The notes beneath the pieces are model-generated. The model was given only the letters and a program-made list of their open reading frames with translations. It ran no database searches and was not told the origin of the DNA. This document shows positions 8,914 through 18,374 of a stretch of DNA of 64,000 nucleotides, piece by piece. Source of the DNA: Pseudomonas violetae (GTDB taxonomy: Bacteria > Pseudomonadota > Gammaproteobacteria > Pseudomonadales > Pseudomonadaceae); NCBI RefSeq assembly GCF_023072615.1, contig NZ_JAKNRW010000018.1, forward strand, positions 1 through 64,000, read 5' to 3'. Positions within the stretch are counted from its first letter, which is position 1; each line of letters begins with the position of its first letter. The position numbers and the translations under genes are program-made.

Positions 8914-9540
8914 TCACATCAACGTGCCGCGTACCGCCTTGATGAATGCGTGAATCCTTACGTGATCCTTAATCCCCTTGCTCGCCTCCACCCCACCGCT
9001 GACATCCACCGCATAAGGCCGCACCCGGGCAATTGCCTCGGCGACGTTATCGGGCGTCAGGCCGCCAGCCAGAATGATCGGCTTGCTCAGGCCTTGCGGA
9101 ATCAAAGACCAATCGAACGCCTCTCCGGTTCCCCCTGGCACGCCTTCGACATAGGCGTCGAGCAGAATACCGCTGGCACTCGGAAATGCATCGCATGCCG
9201 CGGCGATATCATCGCCGGCCTTGACCCGCAGCGCCTTGATGTACGGCCGATGCCAACCCTCACAGTCAGCTGCGGTCTCATCGCCATGGAACTGCAACAG
9301 GTCCAGCGGCACGGCGTCGAGGATTTCCCCCAGTTCGCAGCGACTGGCGTTGACGAAGAGGCCGACGGTAGTCACGAACGGCGGCAACGCCTGGATGATC
9401 GAGCGTGCCTGGTGAAAGGTAACGGCGCGCGGGCTCCTGGCATAGAACACAAAACCTATGGCATCCGCCCCCGCCTCGACCGCTGCCAGCGCATCTTCTA
9501 AGCGGGTAATCCCGCAAATCTTGCTGCGAACGGCTGACAT
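8914..9540 (-). CDS. trpF: Phosphoribosylanthranilate isomerase
   Basis: A 208-residue TIM-barrel enzyme of tryptophan synthesis that converts phosphoribosylanthranilate to CdRP. The start chosen is MSAVRSKICGITR; the cysteine in KICGIT is the family's general base. LLQFHGDE near residue 82 and the C-terminal LAGGLTPDNV and DVSGGVE phosphate-binding motifs are intact. It stands apart from other trp genes, between truA and accD, as is usual in Pseudomonas. Confidence 0.97.
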   Translation of the reverse strand: MSAVRSKICGITRLEDALAAVEAGADAIGFVFYARSPRAVTFHQARSIIQALPPFVTTVGLFVNASRCELGEILDAVPLDLLQFHGDETAADCEGWHRPYIKALRVKAGDDIAAACDAFPSASGILLDAYVEGVPGGTGEAFDWSLIPQGLSKPIILAGGLTPDNVAEAIARVRPYAVDVSGGVEASKGIKDHVRIHAFIKAVRGTLM

Positions 9541-9603
9541 GTCGATAAAACCCCAAGGTAATTCCGGGAAAGTCCCGGATGGTAACAAATGCGTTAGAGG
9601 GCG

Positions 9604-10458
9604 TCAGCCGTCAAGTTCGGCGAAACCGGTAAGGAAGTGTGGGCCAATGTAACGCTCGGGTAACTGGAACTCGTCACGGTATTCCACCTGCACCAGATAG
9701 AGCCCGAACGGATGAGCGGTCACCCCGCCTGATCGGCGGATGCGGCTCTCCAGCACTTCCTTCATCCACTCCACCGGACGCTCGCCGGCGCCAATGGTCA
9801 TCAACACGCCGGCAATATTGCGCACCATGTGGTGCAGGAACGCACTGGCACGGATGTCCAGCACGATCATCTTGCCATGACGAGTGACACGCAGGTGATG
9901 CAGCTCCTTGACCGGTGACTTGGCCTGGCACTGGCCGGCCCGGAAGGCGCTGAAGTCATGGGTGCCAACCAGGTATTGCGCCGCCTCGGCCATGCGCTCG
10001 ACATCCAGGGGGCGGTGATTCCAGGTGATCTCCTCGTTAAGGTGTGCCGGACGGATCTGATCGTTGTAGATCACGTAGCGATAACGCCGGGCGATGGCCT
10101 TGAACCGCGCATGAAAGTGCGCAGGCATGGCCTTGGCCCAGCTGACACTGACATCGTGGGGCAAGTTGATGTTGGCGCCCATGACCCAGGCTTTCATCGA
10201 GCGCTCGACCTGGGTGTCGAAGTGCACCACTTGGCCACAGGCGTGCACCCCGGCGTCAGTGCGCCCGGCGCAGAGCAGCGAGACCGGTGAGTCTGCGACT
10301 TTCGACAGGGCGTTTTCCAGGGTTTCCTGCACGGTGAGCACACCCGATGCCTGGCGCTGCCAGCCGCGATAGCGCGAACCTTTGTATTCAACGCCCAGTG
10401 CGATGCGGAAAAAACCGTCAGCCACCATTTCGGCGGCCGGATTATCTATATTTGCCAA
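9604..10458 (-). CDS. truA: tRNA pseudouridine(38-40) synthase
   Basis: This enzyme isomerises uridines 38-40 in tRNA anticodon arms. RIALGVEYKGSRYRGWQRQ opens the conserved part, the catalytic aspartate is in CAGRTDAGVHA, and HHMVRNIAGVLM lies near the end. The start is uncertain. No ATG with a good ribosome-binding site precedes the domain; candidates are TTG at 10485, TTG at 10458 (used here, with a weak CAGG about 12 bp upstream) and ATG at 10428. The length is 284 residues with the start used. Confidence 0.93.
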   Translation of the reverse strand: MANIDNPAAEMVADGFFRIALGVEYKGSRYRGWQRQASGVLTVQETLENALSKVADSPVSLLCAGRTDAGVHACGQVVHFDTQVERSMKAWVMGANINLPHDVSVSWAKAMPAHFHARFKAIARRYRYVIYNDQIRPAHLNEEITWNHRPLDVERMAEAAQYLVGTHDFSAFRAGQCQAKSPVKELHHLRVTRHGKMIVLDIRASAFLHHMVRNIAGVLMTIGAGERPVEWMKEVLESRIRRSGGVTAHPFGLYLVQVEYRDEFQLPERYIGPHFLTGFAELDG

Positions 10459-10550
10459 GGGGTGACAGCCTGCTGATGTGCGCAAAGGCGGGCATTATAA
10501 GGCTGCGGCGCGGGGATACCAGTAAGATCAAAAGATCGTCTTCTCCCCCC

Positions 10551-10583
10551 CAAAAAAAACGGCAGCCTCGATGGCTGCCGCTT
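10551..10583 (-). terminator. Rho-independent terminator after fimV
   Basis: On the minus strand GCGGCAGCC-ATCGA-GGCTGCCG forms a GC-rich stem followed by eight T. It lies 20-50 bp after the fimV stop and separates fimV from truA. Confidence 0.9.
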
Positions 10584-10601
10584 TTGATCACACCCTGCCC
10601 A

Positions 10602-13250
10602 TCAAACCAGCCGCGACAGCATCTCCTTCGCTTCGCTCTTCTGCCCTTCATCGCCTTCGGTCACCACCTCGTTGAGGATGTCCCGCGCGCCATCACTGTC
10701 ACCCATGTCGATGTAAGCCTGGGCCAGGTCAAGCTTGGTCGCGACTTCGTCGGTGCCCGAGAGGAAATCGAACTCGGGCTCGTCAGCGGCAGACGCCAGG
10801 GCGTCATCGGCGGTGAAGGTCGGCCCGCTGATATCCTGGGACAGGCGATCCAGTTCGGCGCCGAGATCGTCCGGCTCGGCGGGCAACGCTTCAGGCGCAC
10901 CCTGTGCATCCATCTCGTCAGCCAGCGACAAGTCGAAGTCATCCGGCAGCTCCAGATCGTCCAGCGGCACTTCAGGAGCGCTGGGCACTTCAGCGACAGG
11001 CAGGTCCTTGACGCCTTCGTCAAGGTCCAACAGGAAGTCATCCTCGGCCAGGATCGCTGGCGAGGTATCGCCACCGAGGTCCATGTCCAGATCGAAATCC
11101 GACAGGTCGTCGAGGTTTTCCTTGATCTCGGTCTGCTGCTGCAACACCGATTGGAAACTCAGGTCGTCGTCAACCGGGAACTCGTCAAGCTCGCCCAGGG
11201 CGTCAGGCTCAGCCTCAGCCTCAGGCGCAACCACCGCTGGAGAAGGGGCTTGCAGGTCATCCAGGCTCAGGTCGAAGGTTTCGTCCAGCTCATCTACAGC
11301 AGCCGGCTCAGGCTCTGGAGCAGGCTCCTGTGGCTCGTCTAGCATCAGGTCCTTGACGTATTGCGCATCCATTTGTGCAGCCAGGGCAGCCGCAGCAATA
11401 CCGCCTGCGGCGACCAGTGCCATGGCTGGGAAGCGGCTTTTAAGCTGTTCGACCTGGGCATAGTTATCGCCATTGGCCACCAGCTTGCGCTCCTGGGCGA
11501 CGAAAGCATCGCGATCACCCTGCTGGCCGTAGACTTCCATCAGCTTGAGGCGCAAGTCGCTGCGCTGAGGCTCCTGCTTGATGCCGTCCTCCAGCAGCGC
11601 GCCCGCCTGATTCAGCCGGCCTGCGTTGATGTGCGACTGAGCCCGGGCCAATACGTCATCGGAGTGCTCAGCAGCCGGCGAGATCAGTGGCGCCGCGATG
11701 GGTGGAGTAACGATCACCGGCGCAATCACCGGTGCAGGTGCCCGTGCTGGCGCGGCAGTCGGCTCCGGCACGGTCGCGAGTTTCACGCTCGGCGGTGGAA
11801 CTTCCAGACCTTCAAAGCTGCTTTCCGGCAGATCCTGATCGACCGAGAACTCTTGCTCTTCGGACAATGCGCGAGCCATGCGCAGGTGCTTCTCCGCTTC
11901 CTGCTTGGCCTTGCGGCGACGGGCCAGCAGCAACAGCAAGAGCAGCAAAACAATTGCCCCACCGCCTACCATGCCCAGGAGCCAGGGGTTGGTCAGCAGG
12001 TCGTTGTATTTCTGCGCGTCCGTGGCCTTCGCCGGTGTTGGCTCGACAGGCTTGTCCTCGACCACCGGCGAAGCTTCAGGAGCAGCGACTGGCGCTGGCG
12101 GCACGGCTGGTGCCGAAGTCGCCGCAGTATCAGCGGCCAGCTCGGCGCTGATCGCCGGGGTGGTCGCAACATCCGCAGGCGTTTCTATAGCGCCGTCAGC
12201 CTGCAACTTGGCCAGTTGATTGTTCTTCAGTTCGATCAGCTTTTGCAGCTTGTCCAGCTGGCTCTGCAGATCCGACATGCGACTTTTCAGTTCTTCGTTG
12301 TCCCGACGGGTGGTGTCGAGGCTTTCCTGGGTCACCGCCAGCTTGTTGCTTAAATTCTTCGCGTCGCCCGCCGCACCTTTTGCACCGGCCTTGCCGGCCT
12401 CAGCCGAGACCAGGCTGAGGTTATCCCTGGCGGCTTGCGATGAAGGGGCATCACCACGAGGCCGATTGGTGGCGTCGAGCTGCTGTTGCCCAGCGCCGGG
12501 CCGGGGCACATAACGTCGCCCCTGACGCCAGGCGGTGTTCTGCGCGGCGACTTCAGCGATGGCTTTCGATTGCGGCAGGCTGGTGCTCTGCACCTGGTCT
12601 GGCAGACGCAGCACTTGTCCGGTTTTCAACCGATTGATGTTGCCGTCGATAAAAGCATCCGGGTTCAGCGCCTGGATCGCCAGCATGGTCTGCTGGATCG
12701 AGCCGCCATTGCGCGCCTTCGCGGCGATTTCCCACAAGGTGTCGCGTCGGGTGGTGGTGTACTGGGTCGCCTTGGTCGCACCGGTAACGGGTGCCGTCAC
12801 GGCCTGGGTCGGTGCTGGCTGCGCAGCGGCATCAGCAGTCTGCGGCGAAAACTTCGAAGGGTCGAGCAACACGCTGTAGTCGCGCAGCAAGCGACCGTTA
12901 GGCCACATGACCTGCACGAGGAATTTCACCATCGGCTCGGACAATGGCTTACTGGACGTCACACGCAGGATGCTTTTGCCGCCCGGGTTGAGCACCGGGG
13001 TAAAGCTAAGGTCGTTGAGGAACGCCTGGCGATCGACGCCAGCCTTGGCGAAATCTTCTGCCGAGGCCAGGCTTGGCAACACTTCGGCAGCCGTCAGTTC
13101 CTTGATATCGAGGAGCTCAATCTCCGCCACAAGCGGCTGGTTCAGGGTCGACTTCAGGGTCAACTCCCCGAGCCCGAGGGCATGCGCCATACCGGAGGAC
13201 AGCGCCGAGGCGGCCGCTATTGCTAACACCAGTTTGCGAACTTGAACCAT
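10602..13250 (-). CDS. fimV: FimV-family polar hub / peptidoglycan-binding protein
   Basis: An 882-residue protein. The start MVQVRKLVLA gives a signal peptide ending near AHA at about residue 25. Next come the FimV N-terminal domain (LGELTLKSTLNQPLVAEIEL), a LysM domain at about 170-225 (DTLWEIAAKA, LKTGQVLRLP), a coiled coil near 290-345 and a Pro/Ala-rich region. A membrane helix near 425-442 (LLGMVGGGAIVLLLLLLLL) precedes a long acidic cytoplasmic region and the C-terminal TPR-like FimV domain (KLDLAQAYIDMGD). In P. aeruginosa FimV organises type IV pili, cAMP signalling and the cell pole. The upstream neighbour is the Asd paralogue. Confidence 0.95.
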   Translation of the reverse strand: MVQVRKLVLAIAAASALSSGMAHALGLGELTLKSTLNQPLVAEIELLDIKELTAAEVLPSLASAEDFAKAGVDRQAFLNDLSFTPVLNPGGKSILRVTSSKPLSEPMVKFLVQVMWPNGRLLRDYSVLLDPSKFSPQTADAAAQPAPTQAVTAPVTGATKATQYTTTRRDTLWEIAAKARNGGSIQQTMLAIQALNPDAFIDGNINRLKTGQVLRLPDQVQSTSLPQSKAIAEVAAQNTAWRQGRRYVPRPGAGQQQLDATNRPRGDAPSSQAARDNLSLVSAEAGKAGAKGAAGDAKNLSNKLAVTQESLDTTRRDNEELKSRMSDLQSQLDKLQKLIELKNNQLAKLQADGAIETPADVATTPAISAELAADTAATSAPAVPPAPVAAPEASPVVEDKPVEPTPAKATDAQKYNDLLTNPWLLGMVGGGAIVLLLLLLLLARRRKAKQEAEKHLRMARALSEEQEFSVDQDLPESSFEGLEVPPPSVKLATVPEPTAAPARAPAPVIAPVIVTPPIAAPLISPAAEHSDDVLARAQSHINAGRLNQAGALLEDGIKQEPQRSDLRLKLMEVYGQQGDRDAFVAQERKLVANGDNYAQVEQLKSRFPAMALVAAGGIAAAALAAQMDAQYVKDLMLDEPQEPAPEPEPAAVDELDETFDLSLDDLQAPSPAVVAPEAEAEPDALGELDEFPVDDDLSFQSVLQQQTEIKENLDDLSDFDLDMDLGGDTSPAILAEDDFLLDLDEGVKDLPVAEVPSAPEVPLDDLELPDDFDLSLADEMDAQGAPEALPAEPDDLGAELDRLSQDISGPTFTADDALASAADEPEFDFLSGTDEVATKLDLAQAYIDMGDSDGARDILNEVVTEGDEGQKSEAKEMLSRLV

Positions 13251-13343
13251 AGCCTCATCCTTAGTTTGAACCGCGCTGTCGAGCACTGCGGGCAAGCATA
13301 GCGCCCGACAGCATTCAGTCGACAAATTATTGGCAAGTATCTT

Positions 13344-14354
13344 TTACGAAAGGTCTTTTATCAACAATTCAGCCACCTGCACTGCATTGAGTGCCGCACC
13401 TTTGCGTACGTTATCTGACGTCAGCCACAGATTTAGTTCCGACGGGTCGTCGATTCCCCGGCGAACCCGCCCGACGTAGACAACGTCCTGACCTACCGCG
13501 TCACCGACTGCGGTCGGATAATCACCGGCCTCGACCAGCTCAATGCCCGGAGCATCTTCCAGGGCTGCGTTCACTTGCGCCAGGTCGACTTCGTCGCAAG
13601 CCTGCAGGGTCACACTATAGCTATCGCCGAAAAACACCGGGGCTTGAATGCACGTGACGGAAATTTTCAACGAAGGCAGTGCCATGACCTGACGCACTTC
13701 GCGCACCAGGCGCTTTTCCAGCAGCGTGTGGCCCTGCTCGTCTGGCTTGCCGACCTGGGCCAGCAGGTTGAACGCCATCTGCCGATCAAAGAAGCTTGGC
13801 TCCAGCGGGCGTACATTGAGCAGCTCGGCCGTCTGCCGGGCCAACTCGGTAACCGCCTCGCGACCTTGCGCAGACACGGCGAGGCTGGCGGTCAGATTGA
13901 TGCGCTGCAGGTCGATAATGCCGAGCAAGGGTGCCAGCACTACGGCCAGCGTGGTGGCCGACGGGCTCGGGCTACTGACCTGGAACGGTTTTTTCATCCC
14001 TACAAGCACGTGGGCGTTGGCTTCGGGCACCACTTGGGGCGCCTGATCGGCCGGCAAGGCACCGGAGAGGTCGATCAGCGAGCAACCGGCGGCAGTGGCG
14101 CGCGAGGCGAAACTGAGGGTAACGGCGGGACCGGCGGCGAAGAACACCAACTGGACCTTGCTGAAGTCGAATTCATCGACTTCACGTACTCGCAAGTTCT
14201 TGCCGCGAAACGGCACCGAATGCCCGGCTGACTCGCTGCTGGCGAGCAGGTGCAGGCTGCCAACCGGAAAGTCGCGCTCTTCGAGGATCTGCACCAGCGT
14301 TTCGCCGACCGTTCCGGTGGCGCCAATTACGGCGATATCAAACGACTGGGTCAT
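13344..14354 (-). CDS. Aspartate-semialdehyde dehydrogenase-like paralogue (Usg type)
   Basis: A 336-residue member of the semialdehyde dehydrogenase family, with Rossmann start DIAVIGATGTVGETLV and C-terminal GRVRRGIDDPSELNLW and SDNVRKGAALNAVQ. Where true Asd has Gly-Asn-Cys-Thr, this protein reads SPSPSATTLAVVL, so the catalytic cysteine is absent. That matches the Usg-type paralogues in this position in Pseudomonas and downstream of pdxB-like loci in enterics, whose function is unclear. It follows asd in the same direction, 119 bp away and beyond a terminator. I doubt it is a working dehydrogenase. Confidence 0.88.
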   Translation of the reverse strand: MTQSFDIAVIGATGTVGETLVQILEERDFPVGSLHLLASSESAGHSVPFRGKNLRVREVDEFDFSKVQLVFFAAGPAVTLSFASRATAAGCSLIDLSGALPADQAPQVVPEANAHVLVGMKKPFQVSSPSPSATTLAVVLAPLLGIIDLQRINLTASLAVSAQGREAVTELARQTAELLNVRPLEPSFFDRQMAFNLLAQVGKPDEQGHTLLEKRLVREVRQVMALPSLKISVTCIQAPVFFGDSYSVTLQACDEVDLAQVNAALEDAPGIELVEAGDYPTAVGDAVGQDVVYVGRVRRGIDDPSELNLWLTSDNVRKGAALNAVQVAELLIKDLS

Positions 14355-14421
14355 GGTGCTACCTCTGGCGAAACGGGGGGAGCGGCACTTTACCGGGTGG
14401 AAGGGGTGCAGGCAATTTCAT

Positions 14422-14453
14422 AAAAAAACCCGCACCTCTTTCAAGGCACGGGC
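14422..14453 (-). terminator. Rho-independent terminator after asd
   Basis: On the minus strand CCCGTGCCT-TGAAAG-AGGTGCGGG pairs over nine positions (two G-T wobbles), followed by seven T. It begins about 20 bp after the asd stop. Confidence 0.8.
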
Positions 14454-14473
14454 TCTTTCATCACGTCAACCGA

Positions 14474-15586
14474 TCAACGCTCCAGCAGGATCCGCAGCAT
14501 GCGACGCAGCGGTTCGGCGGCGCCCCACAACAGCTGGTCACCGACGGTGAACGCACCCACGAACTGGGAACCCATGTTCAGCTTGCGCAGACGACCCACC
14601 GGTACATTCAGAGTGCCGGTGACCTTGGTCGGGCTCAGCTCCTGAATGCTCGCTTCACGGTTGTTCGGCACCAGCTTGACCCACGGATTGTGCTGGCTGA
14701 TCAGCCCTTCGATATCGGCGATCGGCACGTCTTTGTTCAGCTTGATGGTCAGCGCCTGGCTGTGGCAGCGCATGGCGCCGATGCGCACACAGATGCCGTC
14801 AACCGGAATCGGGCTCTTGAAGCGACCGAGGATCTTGTTGGTCTCGGCCTGGGCCTTCCACTCTTCGCGGCTCTGACCGTTGGGCAGCTCCTTGTCGATC
14901 CACGGGATCAGGCTGCCAGCCAACGGTACGCCGAAGTTTTCGGTCGGGTAGGCGTCGCTGCGCATGGCTTCGGCCACACGGCGGTCGATGTCGAGGATCG
15001 CGCTGGCCGGATCGGCCAGTTGATCAGCTACAGCGGCGTGGGTCGCTCCCATCTGCTTGATCAGTTCACGCATGTTCTGCGCGCCGGCACCGGAAGCTGC
15101 CTGATAAGTCATGGCGCTCATCCACTCCACCAGGCCGGCTTCAAACAAGCCGCCCAGGCCCATCAGCATCAGGCTGACGGTGCAGTTGCCGCCAATGTAG
15201 TTCTTGGTGCCAGCATCAAGCTGCTGGTCGATGACCTTGCGGTTCACCGGGTCCAACACGATCACCGCGTCATCCTGCATGCGCAGGCTGGAAGCGGCGT
15301 CGATCCAGTAACCCTGCCAGCCGGCTTCGCGCAGTTTCGGGAAGACTTCGCTGGTGTAATCGCCACCCTGGCAGGTCAGAATCACGTCGAGGGTCTTCAG
15401 CTCTTCAATGCTGTAAGCGTCCTTGAGTGGAGCAATGTCCTTGCCCACAGACGGACCTTGGCCACCGACATTCGAAGTGGTGAAAAACACCGGCTCGATA
15501 AGATCGAAATCCTGCTCTTCCAGCATCCGCTGCATGAGCACGGAACCGACCATACCGCGCCAACCGATCAGACCTACACGTTTCAT
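14474..15586 (-). CDS. asd: Aspartate-semialdehyde dehydrogenase
   Basis: A 370-residue enzyme that reduces aspartyl phosphate to aspartate semialdehyde for lysine/DAP, threonine and methionine. The N-terminus KRVGLIGWRGMVGSVLMQRM is the NADP fold. The nucleophile is in GGNCTVSLMLM near residue 135, and RIGAMRCHSQALTIKL near 265 holds the catalytic histidine region. This is the longer Gram-negative type. It lies between leuB and the Asd-like paralogue, as in other pseudomonads. Confidence 0.98.
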   Translation of the reverse strand: MKRVGLIGWRGMVGSVLMQRMLEEQDFDLIEPVFFTTSNVGGQGPSVGKDIAPLKDAYSIEELKTLDVILTCQGGDYTSEVFPKLREAGWQGYWIDAASSLRMQDDAVIVLDPVNRKVIDQQLDAGTKNYIGGNCTVSLMLMGLGGLFEAGLVEWMSAMTYQAASGAGAQNMRELIKQMGATHAAVADQLADPASAILDIDRRVAEAMRSDAYPTENFGVPLAGSLIPWIDKELPNGQSREEWKAQAETNKILGRFKSPIPVDGICVRIGAMRCHSQALTIKLNKDVPIADIEGLISQHNPWVKLVPNNREASIQELSPTKVTGTLNVPVGRLRKLNMGSQFVGAFTVGDQLLWGAAEPLRRMLRILLER

Positions 15587-15655
15587 CGCAACTACACCTT
15601 CTTTAAAAAGTGGGCCGCTGCTTTCAAAGTAGAAAGTGGCAGCGGGCCCGAGAGA

Positions 15656-16738
15656 TTACAGATTCCGCAGCGCGGCGACTACTGCGTCACCCATTTCCTG
15701 CGTTCCGACTTTAGTGCAACCGGTCGACCAGATGTCGCCGGTGCGCAGCCCTTGGTCCAGGACCAGGCTCACCGCTTTCTCAATGGCGTCGGCCGCAACC
15801 TGCTGATTGAAGCTGTAACGCAGCATCATCGATACCGACAGGATGGTCGCCAGTGGGTTGGCAATGCCTTGGCCTGCGATGTCCGGCGCCGAACCGTGGC
15901 ACGGCTCGTACATGCCCTTGTTATTGGTGTCCAGGGACGCCGACGGCAGCATGCCGATGGAACCGGTGAGCATCGACGCCTGGTCAGACAGAATGTCGCC
16001 GAACAGGTTGTCGGTGACGATCACGTCGAACTGCTTCGGTGCACGCACCAGTTGCATGGCGGCATTGTCGACGTACATGTGGCTCAGTTCGACTTCAGGG
16101 TAATCCTTGGCCACCTGCTCGACGACTTCACGCCACAGCTGGCTGGATGCCAGTACGTTGGCCTTGTCCACCGAGCACAGCTTCTTGCCGCGCACCATGG
16201 CCATGTCGAAACCGACACGGGCGATGCGGCGGATTTCGCTTTCGCTGTACGGCAGGGTGTCGTAGGCCTGGCGTTCGCCGTTCTCCAGGGTGCGGGTGCC
16301 ACGTGGCGCGCCGAAGTAGATACCGCCGGTCAGTTCACGGACGATCAGGATGTCCAGGCCAGCAACGATTTCGGGCTTCAGGCTCGACGCCTCGGCCAGT
16401 TGCGGGTAAAGGATTGCCGGACGCAGGTTGCCGAACAGGCCCAGTTGCGCACGAATTTTCAGCAGGCCGCGCTCAGGGCGGATGTCACGCTCGATAGTGT
16501 CCCATTTCGGGCCGCCCACGGCGCCCAACAGTACGGCGTCGGCGGCACGTGCACGATCCAGAGTTTCGTCGGCCAGCGGCACGCCGTACTTGTCGATGGC
16601 GGCGCCGCCGATCACGTCGTGGCTCAACTCGAAGCCCAGGTCGAACTTGTCACTGGCCAATTCCAGGACCTTGACCGCTTCGGCCATGATTTCCGGGCCA
16701 ATGCCGTCACCTGGAAGAATCAGAATCTGCTTGCTCAT
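15656..16738 (-). CDS. leuB: 3-isopropylmalate dehydrogenase
   Basis: A 360-residue enzyme for the third step of leucine synthesis, NAD-dependent oxidative decarboxylation of 3-isopropylmalate. ILPGDGIGPEI opens the protein. Substrate-binding RELTGGIYFG lies near residues 134-143, the metal aspartates are in VTDNLFGDILSDQASML near 218-235, and HGSAPDIAGQGIANPLA near 280 binds NAD. It is separated from leuD only by a methyltransferase gene. Confidence 0.98.
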   Translation of the reverse strand: MSKQILILPGDGIGPEIMAEAVKVLELASDKFDLGFELSHDVIGGAAIDKYGVPLADETLDRARAADAVLLGAVGGPKWDTIERDIRPERGLLKIRAQLGLFGNLRPAILYPQLAEASSLKPEIVAGLDILIVRELTGGIYFGAPRGTRTLENGERQAYDTLPYSESEIRRIARVGFDMAMVRGKKLCSVDKANVLASSQLWREVVEQVAKDYPEVELSHMYVDNAAMQLVRAPKQFDVIVTDNLFGDILSDQASMLTGSIGMLPSASLDTNNKGMYEPCHGSAPDIAGQGIANPLATILSVSMMLRYSFNQQVAADAIEKAVSLVLDQGLRTGDIWSTGCTKVGTQEMGDAVVAALRNL

Positions 16739-16804
16739 GCTTTCCTCTTGTCATCAGTCGGTGCGCCCTGCGAGCACACCCGGAAAAATTCTATCGTTTG
16801 GGGC

Positions 16805-17572
16805 TTATTTTTCGGCGAACAGCACCAACACGTCGGTGCTGAACGAACCATCGGCCTCAATCTCGAAATACTCGCGCACTTCGTTGCCCATTGCCTGCTG
16901 TAACTCACGGATCGCTGCGCTCAACACCTGGGGTGTACGCATGCGTTCGACCCAGCTGCTGTACTCCAGGCGCAAGCGTTGACGCGTGGTGCTGCGGGTG
17001 TGCAACCCGGCTTCGCTGACATGACGCAACCACTCGCCGGCGCAATAATCGCGCACATGGCTAGTGTCGCGCAGCACTTCGACAGTTTGCAGGTAAGTGT
17101 CAAACAATGGACTGCCCGGTGACAACACATCAATGAACGCCGCTACCCCTCCGGGTTTCAGGACCCGCCGCACTTCCCGCAACGCCAGGCCGAGATCGCT
17201 CCAATGGTGCGCCGAATAACGGCTGAAGACGAAATCGAACTCACCCTCGGCAAACGGCAGGCGCTCGGCGGCACCATTGACGGTGGTGACATTGCACAAA
17301 CCACGATCGACAGCCGCGGCGGTGACCACATCGAGCATTTGCTGCGACAGGTCGTACGCCACTACTTCTTTCACCAGCGACGCCACGTGAAAACTCACGT
17401 GGCCAGCGCCACAGCCGAGGTCCAGCACGCGGGCGTTGGCCTGCCCCGTCAATTCAGCCTGTAGCAAAGCGAATTCAGTGCCTTGAGCGTGGACGGCGCT
17501 GCTCAGATAGGCCGAGGCCTGTTCACCGAATTGCTTCTGGACTACCTGGCTGTGCTGGGCGGTGCTGGTCAT
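16805..17572 (-). CDS. Class I SAM-dependent methyltransferase
   Basis: A 255-residue UbiE/Methyltransf_11-type protein. The SAM-binding motif VLDLGCGAGHVSFHVA lies at about residues 49-64, motif II ERLPFAEGEFDFVFSRYSAHHW near 105-125 and post-motif RVLKPGGVAAFIDV near 140-153. It sits between leuD and leuB in the same direction, a position conserved in Pseudomonas as far as I recall. Nothing in the sequence gives its substrate. A role in leucine synthesis is not implied. Confidence 0.9.
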   Translation of the reverse strand: MTSTAQHSQVVQKQFGEQASAYLSSAVHAQGTEFALLQAELTGQANARVLDLGCGAGHVSFHVASLVKEVVAYDLSQQMLDVVTAAAVDRGLCNVTTVNGAAERLPFAEGEFDFVFSRYSAHHWSDLGLALREVRRVLKPGGVAAFIDVLSPGSPLFDTYLQTVEVLRDTSHVRDYCAGEWLRHVSEAGLHTRSTTRQRLRLEYSSWVERMRTPQVLSAAIRELQQAMGNEVREYFEIEADGSFSTDVLVLFAEK

Positions 17573-17620
17573 AGGGACTTCCTTTTTGGGGTGAGTCTTT
17601 GTGTTGTTTATTCGGGCCTC

Positions 17621-17694
17621 ATCGCGAGCAGGCTCGCTCCCACAGGGTTTTGTGAACGCCGCACGTCCAATGTGGGAGCCAGCCTGCTGGCGAT
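17621..17694. repeat. REP doublet, inverted
   Basis: ATCGCGAGCAGGCTCGCTCCCACA and TGTGGGAGCCAGCCTGCTGGCGAT face each other across about 26 bp in the gap between leuD and the methyltransferase gene. The second copy differs at the GCGAGC/CCAGC positions. The pair may uncouple the two genes. Confidence 0.88.
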
Positions 17695-17718
17695 GGCGTC
17701 ATCACGCCTTACGCAAAC

Positions 17719-18363
17719 TTATGCGTCGCGAAACAACCAAGGCTGGCTCGCGCGGTGCTTGGCTTCAAACGACGCAATTGCATCGTGGTCCATCAACGTC
17801 AGGCCGATGTCGTCCAGGCCATTCAACAGGCAATGCTTGCGAAACGCATCAATCTCGAAGCTCAGCACCTTGCCATCCGGGCGAGTCACCGTCTGGGCTT
17901 GCAGATCAACCTGCAACTGATACCCAGGATTGGCTTCAACCTGCTGAAAAAGCTCATCGACTTCAGCGTCGCTCAAGATGATCGGCAACAAGCCATTCTT
18001 GAAGCTGTTGTTGAAGAAAATGTCGGCGTAGCTCGGCGCGATGATGCTGCGGAAACCGTATTCTTCCAGGGCCCACGGCGCGTGTTCACGGCTGGAACCG
18101 CAACCGAAGTTTTCGCGGGCCAGCAACACGCTGGCGCCTTGATAACGCTCGGCGTTAAGGACGAAGTCCTTGTTCAGCGGACGCTTGGAGTTGTCCTGAT
18201 AGGGCTGACCCACATCCAGATAACGCCATTCATCGAACAGGTTCGGGCCGAAACCCGTGCGCTTGATCGACTTGAGGAACTGCTTCGGGATGATCTGATC
18301 GGTATCGACGTTGGCCCGATCCAGAGGCGCGACAAGTCCAGTGTGCTGGGTAAAAGCTCTCAT
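17719..18363 (-). CDS. leuD: 3-isopropylmalate dehydratase small subunit
   Basis: A 214-residue small subunit. With LeuC it isomerises 2-isopropylmalate to 3-isopropylmalate. NVDTDQIIPKQFLK near residues 19-32 and the swivel-domain loop NFGCGSSREHAPWAL near 85-99 are typical, and IIAPSYADIFFNNSFKNGLLPI follows. The start lies 11 bp after the leuC stop, so the two subunits are co-translated or closely coupled. Confidence 0.98.
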   Translation of the reverse strand: MRAFTQHTGLVAPLDRANVDTDQIIPKQFLKSIKRTGFGPNLFDEWRYLDVGQPYQDNSKRPLNKDFVLNAERYQGASVLLARENFGCGSSREHAPWALEEYGFRSIIAPSYADIFFNNSFKNGLLPIILSDAEVDELFQQVEANPGYQLQVDLQAQTVTRPDGKVLSFEIDAFRKHCLLNGLDDIGLTLMDHDAIASFEAKHRASQPWLFRDA

Positions 18364-18374
18364 GCTGCGCTCCT

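Noticed and set aside
14690..16903. A 737-codon plus-strand open frame opposite asd and leuB
   Set aside because: It is antisense to two intact enzymes, spans a gene boundary and has no domain pattern. In GC-rich DNA the frame opposite a real gene is often open.
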